From the NCBI GenBank assembly GCA_964540965.1, contig CAZIOT010000002.1, positions 239,700 through 303,699 on the forward strand: 64,000 nt of DNA. The letters run 5' to 3'. The notes beneath the pieces were generated by a model, which was not told where the DNA came from, did no database searches, and saw only the letters and a program-made list of their open reading frames with translations. The DNA is from JADYZU01 sp964540965 (GTDB lineage: Bacteria; Pseudomonadota; Alphaproteobacteria; Rhodobacterales; Rhodobacteraceae). Of this stretch, positions 57,881-64,000 are shown one piece after another. A program made the translations under genes and the position numbers. Within the stretch, counting starts at the first letter, position 1. Each line of letters begins with the position of its first letter.

Positions 57881-60081
57881 CGCCAGAAGCGCCCCCAGCC
57901 GTCTTGCAGCGCGGGCAGATGGCCGTCGCGCACGATGTCGTAAAGCCGCCCGTCGACGTTCAGCTGCGCCCCGCCATCGCGCGCCAGCGAGGCGAGCGAG
58001 GTCGAGGCCTGCCGCCGCGTCGGCGTGCCAAGCAGGAAATCGAACGGCATGGTGATGCGGATGCCCTTGTCGAACGAACCTTCGCCGAAATCCTCGAACG
58101 GGACATCGGTCAGCGTGGCATAGGCGCCGACGCGCCAGCCGTTCTCGAATTCGCGGTCGACACTGACGGTGGCGCCCCAGTCGCCGGCCAGATAGCGGCC
58201 GACGTCGAGTTGCCCGTGAAAGCCGTTGTCGAAGTCGTAGTAGAACGACAGATGCCCGGTCAGCACCCGGTAATCCGCGTCCACGTCGCGGATATCGTCG
58301 CCGTCGTCCGGATTCTCGCAAAAGTCGATGCCGTTGCGCACCGAACAGTAATTGCCAAAGCCGAACAGCATGTCGGTGTCGCGCTGCGCGACATAGTTCA
58401 GTTCGGCGCCTATGGCCCAGCGGGTATTGACCGGCATGTACAGCAGTTCGGTGGAAATCCCGCCGAACATCGGTTCCAGATAGCCGACCGTGACCCGGCT
58501 GTAGAGGTCGCGGCCCGGCCGGTCATACCACGCGAGTTGCAGGTTGCGGATGCCGGGGTTGCCATCGGCGGCGTATAGCCCCGACAGCCGGCGGACCGGA
58601 TGTTCGTCCGACCAGCGGATCGAGCCGGGGTCGTCGCTGGGCGTCAGCGTCTGGCGGATGGCGCCCGACAGCACGATGTTGGGGCTGATCGTATAGGATG
58701 CCCGCGCCTCGACCCCGAAGTCGAGCTTAACCGGATTGTCGGCGTCGAACACCGTCAGCTGCATGTAGGGCGAGATGCCCCAGTCAAAGGCGGCGTCGCG
58801 CGCCGGCAGCACGTCCAGCCCGGCGCGCGGCCCGGCATCGGCGATGACGGCACGGTCAAGCGCGGCCATGCTGCCGCCGGATTCATTCTCGAGCTCTTCG
58901 ATGTCGGTCCGGCTGAAGGTGACGGCCGACAGCGGGATGCCGCTTTGCATCGGTTCAAGGGTGATCGTCTCGACCGAGCCGGGCAGCACATTGGTCAGGA
59001 TGCGGGCAATGCGGCCAAGGCCCTGCGCCTCGGCCCGGTAGGTGGTGTTGGTATAGCGGATGCGGATGGCGCGGTCGCTCAGCTCCATGGCATGGACATC
59101 GAAACCGTCGGCGGCAAGGGCATCGGCGATGCTGGTCTGCAACTGGCCCTCGGGTTGCAGGGCGCGGTCCCAGGTCAGCGCGGCGCGGGCATCGGCGCCG
59201 CGCACGGCCACCGGCATCGGCGCCTCGTCCAGGCCGGTGGCAAAGGGCCGGTCGTTGGGGTTGAACAGAAGCGTGCCGGTCAGTGCGATCTCGGTGCCGT
59301 GCAGGAAGGACAGGCCGATCTGGTAGCCGGGCTTTGGCCGCCAGTTGACGCCGATGTTCAGGGGGCTTTGACGGTCGAACAGCGGATTGCCGTCGATGTC
59401 GCGATAGCCGTCGTCCGAGGAATATTCGAGCTTGACCAGCAGCCGGTCGGTCGGCGCCCATTCGACGCCGCCGAAAAACGCCGCATCGCCGCGAAAGAAG
59501 GTGTCGAAGGCGACCTGCCCGCCGGTGCTGTTGTAGTCATAGGCGGGGCGGTTGCGCAGATCCGCGGACAGGAAGGCAAGCGGATTGTCAAAGCCGTTGT
59601 AGCTGCCCAGCCGGCCCCAGCCGAGGCCCGCCGTGACGCGGAAACTGTCGCCGATGGTCTTGGTCGCGACAATGTATTCGGCGCCATACATGCCGGTGCC
59701 AAGGAAATCCTGCAGCCCGACCGCAATCGCCGGCATCCAGTCGCCTTCGTCGGTGATCCGGTAGCGCAGGTCAAAGCTGCGGTCGAAATAGGGGTCGGGT
59801 TCGACCCCTTCGCCAAGATAGCTGTCGATGCCGGCATAGCGGAAGGTGCCGGTCAGCCGGGGCGTGATCTGGAAGGTGAAGTTGGCGCGCAACTCTCCGT
59901 CGCGCAGCATCAGCGTGGTGGCGATCTGGCCGTCATCGGCGCTGATGCCCGAGGGCATCTCGATCAGGCCGGGGGTGCCGTAGTTGGTATAGGTCACGCC
60001 GCGATCCTGCGCCTGCGCAGCGCCGGCGACCAGAGCGGCGACACTGGCCGTCATCAGGGCCTTGCGGGCGAGGATGGTCAT
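57877..60081 (-). CDS. YjbH-like outer-membrane beta-barrel protein
   Basis: The ATG at 60079-60081 follows AGGAG. The 734-residue product has a signal peptide of about 25 residues ending AAQAQ. It continues with the YjbH pattern: TYTNYGTPGLIEMPSG, FQITPRLTGTFRYAGI, a central soluble part, and a C-terminal barrel of alternating strands (SRVTVGYLEPMFGGISTELLYMP, WGATVSVDREFENGWRVGAYATLTDV). YjbH-type proteins are thought to let exopolysaccharide cross the outer membrane. It is coupled to the YjbF-like lipoprotein. Confidence 0.88.
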   Translation of the reverse strand: MTILARKALMTASVAALVAGAAQAQDRGVTYTNYGTPGLIEMPSGISADDGQIATTLMLRDGELRANFTFQITPRLTGTFRYAGIDSYLGEGVEPDPYFDRSFDLRYRITDEGDWMPAIAVGLQDFLGTGMYGAEYIVATKTIGDSFRVTAGLGWGRLGSYNGFDNPLAFLSADLRNRPAYDYNSTGGQVAFDTFFRGDAAFFGGVEWAPTDRLLVKLEYSSDDGYRDIDGNPLFDRQSPLNIGVNWRPKPGYQIGLSFLHGTEIALTGTLLFNPNDRPFATGLDEAPMPVAVRGADARAALTWDRALQPEGQLQTSIADALAADGFDVHAMELSDRAIRIRYTNTTYRAEAQGLGRIARILTNVLPGSVETITLEPMQSGIPLSAVTFSRTDIEELENESGGSMAALDRAVIADAGPRAGLDVLPARDAAFDWGISPYMQLTVFDADNPVKLDFGVEARASYTISPNIVLSGAIRQTLTPSDDPGSIRWSDEHPVRRLSGLYAADGNPGIRNLQLAWYDRPGRDLYSRVTVGYLEPMFGGISTELLYMPVNTRWAIGAELNYVAQRDTDMLFGFGNYCSVRNGIDFCENPDDGDDIRDVDADYRVLTGHLSFYYDFDNGFHGQLDVGRYLAGDWGATVSVDREFENGWRVGAYATLTDVPFEDFGEGSFDKGIRITMPFDFLLGTPTRRQASTSLASLARDGGAQLNVDGRLYDIVRDGHLPALQDGWGRFWR

Positions 60082-60209
60082 GGCGGGTCTCCTGCTCTCT
60101 TGTGCCCAGAGGTAAACGGAAACGGCGGGGGTTGGAAAGGCCGCGCGGACCGCCGGCGCCGTGACCGCCGGATTGTGGCGGAATTGTGGCGCAGGGGCCA
60201 CCGAAAGGG

Positions 60210-61361
60210 TCAGGCTTTTGCAGCGGCCTGGCGTCCGGCGGCGCGTCCGGTGGCAAGGCAGGCGGTCAGCAGATATCCGCCGGTCGGCGCCTCCCAGTCC
60301 AGCATTTCGCCCGCGGCGAAGGTGCCGGGCCGGTCCTTCAGCATGAAACCGTCAAGCGCGTCCCAGCGCAGGCCGCCGGCCGTCGAGATCGCCTCGTCCA
60401 TCGGGCGCGGGCCGGCATGGCGCAGGGGCAGCGCCTTGAGCACCGGCGCGGGATCGGCCGGCAGCGGGCGGGCGCATTCCTGCACCAGCGCGGCGCGGGC
60501 GGCGTCAAGGCCAAGCCGCCGCAGCCGGTTCGCCATCGAATCGCGCGGCGGCAGCCGGGCGATGCGGTCGCGCAGGGCGGCCTCGGTCACATCGGGGAAC
60601 AGGTCGATGGTCAGGCTCGCCCCCTCGCGCAGGGCCGGGGTCAGGGGATACAGCCCGCCGCCCTCCAGCCCGCGGGCGGTGATGACGCATTCCCCGCGCG
60701 AGGTGATGGTGCCGGCGGTCAGGGCGATTCCCTTGAGCGCAGCGCCGAAATGCCGCGTCATATGCGGCGACCAGTGGACCGTGAGCCCGGCATTGGCCGG
60801 ACGGAACGGCGCGACAAGGCCGGGCAGAAGCGCGGCCCAGCCGCCATCCGACCCCAGCCGTGCCCAGCTTGCCCCGCCCAGCGCCAGCACCGTCGCATCG
60901 GGTGTCAGCTGCACCGTGCCTTCGGGCGTGGCAAATAGCACCTGCCCGGCATCGTCCCAGCCGGTCCAGCGCCAGCGCCGGCGCAGGACCACGCCCAGCC
61001 CGTCCAGCCGCGCCAGCCAGGCGCGCAGCAGCGGCGACGCCTTCATCGCCACCGGAAACACCCGGCCGGTCGATCCGGTGAACACCTCTTGCCCCAACCC
61101 GCGCGCCCAGTCCTGCACCGCATCGGGGCCAAAGGCGGTCAGCGCGGCGGCAAGCTGCGGCGAAAGCGGGCGGAACCGGGCGACGAAATCGCCCAGCGGT
61201 TCGTCGCGCGTCAGGTTCAGCCCCGATTTCCCCGCCATCAGCAATTTCCGCGCGGGCGAGGGCATCGCCTCGGCCACTGTCACCGCGAAACCGGCCTGCG
61301 CCAGTTCATCCGCCGCCATCAGCCCGGCGGGTCCGGCGCCGATGACGAGTGCGTTCCTCAT
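60210..61361 (-). CDS. YhiN-like FAD-dependent oxidoreductase (TIGR03862 type)
   Basis: The ATG at 61359-61361 gives 383 residues. The FAD motif is ALVIGAGPAGLMAADELAQAGF. RKLLMAGKSGLNLT and ISTAGGLRWDALDGFMLKDRPGTFAAGEMLDWEAPTGGYLL are the YhiN/HI0933 signatures. This is a cytoplasmic flavoprotein family with unknown substrate. Its start overlaps the stop of the MscS gene by 4 bases. Confidence 0.9.
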   Translation of the reverse strand: MRNALVIGAGPAGLMAADELAQAGFAVTVAEAMPSPARKLLMAGKSGLNLTRDEPLGDFVARFRPLSPQLAAALTAFGPDAVQDWARGLGQEVFTGSTGRVFPVAMKASPLLRAWLARLDGLGVVLRRRWRWTGWDDAGQVLFATPEGTVQLTPDATVLALGGASWARLGSDGGWAALLPGLVAPFRPANAGLTVHWSPHMTRHFGAALKGIALTAGTITSRGECVITARGLEGGGLYPLTPALREGASLTIDLFPDVTEAALRDRIARLPPRDSMANRLRRLGLDAARAALVQECARPLPADPAPVLKALPLRHAGPRPMDEAISTAGGLRWDALDGFMLKDRPGTFAAGEMLDWEAPTGGYLLTACLATGRAAGRQAAAKA

Positions 61362-62662
61362 GCCGGGGTCGACCGCAGTTCCACCACGCGATGCGGATAG
61401 GGCATGTCGAACCCATGCGCCTTGCAGGCGTTCCACACCGCGAACAGCACGTCCGACCGGAACGAATTGTCGCCGTCGTCGTCCAGCCCCTGCACCCAGA
61501 AATCGACCTCGAAATCGACCGAGGATTCGCCGAAGGCCTTGAGATCGCAGCCCGGCGCGGGCGTGGCCAGGACAAAGGGCAGGGCGGCGACGGCGGCCTC
61601 GATCACCTCGGGCACCTGGTTGATGTCGGTGTCGTAGGACAGCGAAAAGCCGACCTCATAACGGTGGGCCGATCCGGCGTCCGACCAGTTCACCACCCGC
61701 GTGGTGACGAAATGTTCGTTCGGCACCACGATCCAGCGCCCGTCAAAGGTTTCAAGGATCGTCGCCCGCGCCCCCAGCTTGATGATCCGCCCGGCTTCGC
61801 CGCCGTCAAGTTCGACATAGTCGCCGACCGTCGCCTGCCCCTCGACCAGCAGGATCACCCCGGCGGCAAAGTTTGCCGCGATCTGTTGCAGGCCAAAGCC
61901 GACGCCGATGCCGATGGCGCCGCCGATCACCGTCAGCGAGGTCAGCGAGATGCCCATGATGTTCATCAAGAGCAGGAAGGCGATGCCGAAGATCACCGCC
62001 TCGGCCGCCTTCAGCGACAATTGCCGGATGGCCGGGCGCATCGGCTGGCGGCCGATGTAGCTGGCCGATTGCGTGTTCGACCACATGCCCAGCCAGAACA
62101 ACAGGCTGCCGGCGATCACCCCGCGCACCAGCGACATCGCCGAGAACGAGATATTGCCCAGCGACACGACCGAGGCGTCAAGCAGCGCCGTCACATCGTC
62201 CAGAAGCCCTGCCGCGTTCAGCAAGGCGATGGGGATCAGCACATAGCGCCCGAGGAAGCGCAGGAAGCCGTCGCTGATGACCTCGCGCACGAGGATGATG
62301 GCAGCGGCAAGCAGGTACAGCCGCTTGCCGAAGGCGATGATCGCGCCCGAGCCGAACAGCGACCGCGTGACCTGCTCGCCGATGGCGGTAAAGGCCCAAG
62401 CGAGGAGCGGCAGGAGCAGCGGCAGGAACAGGAGGAGAAAGCGCCGGCCGCGGGCGACAAGGGTCGCTGCGTCCTCGGCCGGGGTCAGGAGGCGGGCGAT
62501 CCGGGGTTTCAGGCGCCTGCTTGCCCAGACCGCCAGCAGCCACGAAGCGAGCAGCAGTGCCGCCTGGGTCCAGAACGCCGGCGAGGTCAGCCAGCCCTGC
62601 ATCGCCGCCCAGGCGCCTTCGGCCCAGGCGCGGCCCTGTTCGATCATGTCCTGCCCGTCCAT
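61358..62662 (-). CDS. mechanosensitive channel, MscS family
   Basis: The ATG at 62660-62662 gives 434 residues. About five N-terminal membrane helices precede the pore helix GVGFGLQQIAANFAAGVILLVEG. The beta domain TVGDYVELDGGEAGRIIKLGARATILETFDGRWIVVPN follows, then a C-terminal alpha-beta domain. It is longer than E. coli MscS (286) and resembles the mid-size YbdG/KefA-like members. It would release solutes on osmotic downshock. Confidence 0.92.
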   Translation of the reverse strand: MDGQDMIEQGRAWAEGAWAAMQGWLTSPAFWTQAALLLASWLLAVWASRRLKPRIARLLTPAEDAATLVARGRRFLLLFLPLLLPLLAWAFTAIGEQVTRSLFGSGAIIAFGKRLYLLAAAIILVREVISDGFLRFLGRYVLIPIALLNAAGLLDDVTALLDASVVSLGNISFSAMSLVRGVIAGSLLFWLGMWSNTQSASYIGRQPMRPAIRQLSLKAAEAVIFGIAFLLLMNIMGISLTSLTVIGGAIGIGVGFGLQQIAANFAAGVILLVEGQATVGDYVELDGGEAGRIIKLGARATILETFDGRWIVVPNEHFVTTRVVNWSDAGSAHRYEVGFSLSYDTDINQVPEVIEAAVAALPFVLATPAPGCDLKAFGESSVDFEVDFWVQGLDDDGDNSFRSDVLFAVWNACKAHGFDMPYPHRVVELRSTPA

Positions 62663-62699
62663 GCCGCCCCCTTGCCACGCCGCCTGCTTGGGGATTGTC

Positions 62700-63752
62700 A
62701 TGTCGCAGCAGGGGGCCGAGGGCAAGGACATGACGCAGGACAGGATCGAATTGCAGCCGGGCGATTTCGCCGGCCCGCCCCGGGTCATTGCCGCGCGGGA
62801 CGGGATCACCGTCACCGGCTTTGCCTTCGGCTCGGGCGTGGCCGGGTTGCGCATCGTCACGCCGCAGGCCGAGGTGGTGGTGCTGCCCTTTCAGGGTCAG
62901 CAGGTCTGGGATGCGGTGGTTTGCGGGCGACGACTGACGATGCAGACAGACCGGCCCGAACCTCTGCCGACCCGCGACTATCAGGCCACGAACGGCGCCT
63001 TCCTCATCCATTGCGGCGGCAGCGCAATGGGCAATCCGGGGCCCGGTGACGACCATCCCCTGCATGGCGAACTGCCGAACCTGCCATATGAGGCGGTGGA
63101 ACTGACGGTCTGGCCCGAGATGGTCGTGCTGACCGGCGCCGCGTGGTTTCGCGCGCCGGGCGGGCTTCTGGTCGCCCGCCCGCAGCTGCGGATCGCAGCA
63201 GAGTGGATCGGCGCAGAGTCGATACTGTTCACGGCCGGAATCGCCCTGTCGAACGAAGGCCCGGGCGAGGTCGCGGTATTCTACCTTGCCCATCTCAACT
63301 TTCGCCCGATGGACGGCGCGCGGATCATCGACAGCGATCCGGCGCCGCTGTTGATCCGCGATCCCGGTCTGGACGCGAACACGCCCGACCGGCTGCGCCG
63401 CTGGCACGATGCGGTGGCCACAGATCCTGAAAGGCACCGCATCATCGCCGCAGGTGACGTGGTGCTGCCCGAGTTCGTCGCCACACTGCGCCCCGGGGCC
63501 GGGCCGGACGGCTGGCACCGCAGCGAACAGCGCCATCCCGACGGGCGGGCGGATGTGGTGCTGCACCGCCCCGCCGACCTGCCGGTGGTGACACGCTGGA
63601 TGCAGCGCGGCGCGGGCAAGCAGGCGCTGGGCTTCTGCCTGCCGGGGACGGCAGCGCCGGACGGGCGGACGGCGGGATTGCGGACGGGTCAGGCGGTGAT
63701 CCTGCCGCCGGGGGGTGGGTTTGTGACGGAGTTCATGTTTGGGGCGGGGTAG
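62700..63752 (+). CDS. DUF4432 / aldose-1-epimerase-like protein
   Basis: The start is taken at ATG 62700 (GGGGA upstream); ATG 62730 is an alternative. The roughly 350-residue product has a galactose-mutarotase-like beta-sandwich pattern. Key segments are VVLPFQGQQVWDAVVCGR, GGSAMGNPGPGDDHPLHGELPNLPYEAVEL with conserved His residues, and VFYLAHLNFRPMDGARII. DUF4432 proteins are related to aldose 1-epimerases but their substrates are largely unknown. It is divergent from the MscS gene. The final 248 bases of the window after it have no gene. Confidence 0.88.
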   Translation: MSQQGAEGKDMTQDRIELQPGDFAGPPRVIAARDGITVTGFAFGSGVAGLRIVTPQAEVVVLPFQGQQVWDAVVCGRRLTMQTDRPEPLPTRDYQATNGAFLIHCGGSAMGNPGPGDDHPLHGELPNLPYEAVELTVWPEMVVLTGAAWFRAPGGLLVARPQLRIAAEWIGAESILFTAGIALSNEGPGEVAVFYLAHLNFRPMDGARIIDSDPAPLLIRDPGLDANTPDRLRRWHDAVATDPERHRIIAAGDVVLPEFVATLRPGAGPDGWHRSEQRHPDGRADVVLHRPADLPVVTRWMQRGAGKQALGFCLPGTAAPDGRTAGLRTGQAVILPPGGGFVTEFMFGAG

Positions 63753-63767
63753 GGGCGGTGCCGGATA

Positions 63768-63787
63768 GGGCGGGCAATCGCCCGCCC
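63768..63787. terminator. hairpin downstream of the epimerase-like gene
   Basis: GGGCGGGC and GCCCGCCC form an 8-base stem around AATC, beginning 15 bases after the stop. No T-tract follows, so termination by this hairpin alone is uncertain. Confidence 0.5.
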
Positions 63788-64000
63788 CCTGGGATTGCGC
63801 CGGGGCCGGACGGAGGGCGGGCGGTTGTCCACCCGACCGGCGGAATCGGGAGGGGCCGGTCATATTGGCGGGCCCCGGCGCGCGGTGCAATTGTGCCGGA
63901 ACGGGATGCGCGGTGGGCTTTCGCCCCCCAACGGCATCGGCAATGCGTAGCAACTGTCTTTCACGCGGGGAGTCTGGCGTAGTCTTTGCCATCACGAGCC

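Noticed and set aside
58600..61542. A 980-codon plus-strand open frame opposite the YjbH-like and YhiN-like genes
   Set aside because: It is a composition artefact; both opposite-strand genes have strong family motifs and ribosome sites.
1..64000. Insertion sequences, prophage, CRISPR, tRNA or rRNA genes
   Set aside because: No transposase, integrase, regular spaced repeats or tRNA-like clover patterns were recognised by eye; a tRNA scan could not be run.

Overview
The window reads as chromosome of a high-GC alphaproteobacterium of the Rhodobacteraceae/Paracoccaceae type. The evidence is the family mix and gene order: rsh-DUF2062-pdxJ-acpS-lepB-rnc, Trm112-LON-thioredoxin, DUF3576-leuS-lptE-holA, a Rhodobacter-type porin, and many 4-nt ATGA start/stop overlaps. 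About 60 protein genes are supported. No tRNA, rRNA, CRISPR array, transposase or phage gene was seen.

Layout. 1-12.5 kb is mostly housekeeping on the minus strand: the tail of a UbiH-like gene, Trm112/LON/thioredoxin, an SGNH hydrolase, rnc, lepB, an MFS exporter, acpS, two small unknown genes, pdxJ, DUF2062, rsh, rpoZ and folK, then a NYN-domain protein on the plus strand. 12.5-15.9 kb is accessory: a LysR regulator divergent from a phytanoyl-CoA-dioxygenase-like enzyme, then an SDR downstream of a NanR-like GntR regulator.

16.0-30.3 kb is the highlight: what looks like a complete D-apiose/apioside utilisation locus. One operon carries an ApnL-like lactonase, an ApsD-like Gfo/Idh dehydrogenase, a RuBisCO-like protein with its metal-site residues intact, and an OiaK-like kinase. 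The facing operon carries an ApnO-like oxidoisomerase and an unknown protein made of two tandem copies of one domain. Divergent from that runs a sugar ABC importer operon (binding protein, two permeases, ATPase) with a cytoplasmic apiosidase-like glycoside hydrolase and a second Gfo/Idh enzyme. Inferred flow: apioside import, hydrolysis inside the cell, oxidation of D-apiose to the lactone, opening to D-apionate, oxido-isomerisation, phosphorylation, then decarboxylation or C-C cleavage by the RuBisCO-like protein. GGTATCA elements sit at the predicted transcription starts of both plus-strand operons and are candidate operators of the NanR-like regulator.

30.4-36.7 kb is an oligopeptide-type ABC importer led by an XRE-cupin regulator and ended by a strong terminator. 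36.9-49.5 kb mixes housekeeping (ispH, rnhA, xth, ribA) with small enzymes, two tandem secreted 106-residue paralogues and an OmpR-type response regulator. 49.5-56.4 kb holds a YggS-like PLP protein, a porin, DUF3576, leuS, lptE and holA. 56.4-60.1 kb is a Yjb-type exopolysaccharide cluster (YjbH-like, YjbF-like, two tiny membrane paralogues). 60.2-63.75 kb holds a YhiN-like flavoprotein, an MscS channel and a DUF4432 epimerase-like protein. The last 248 bases hold one hairpin and no gene.
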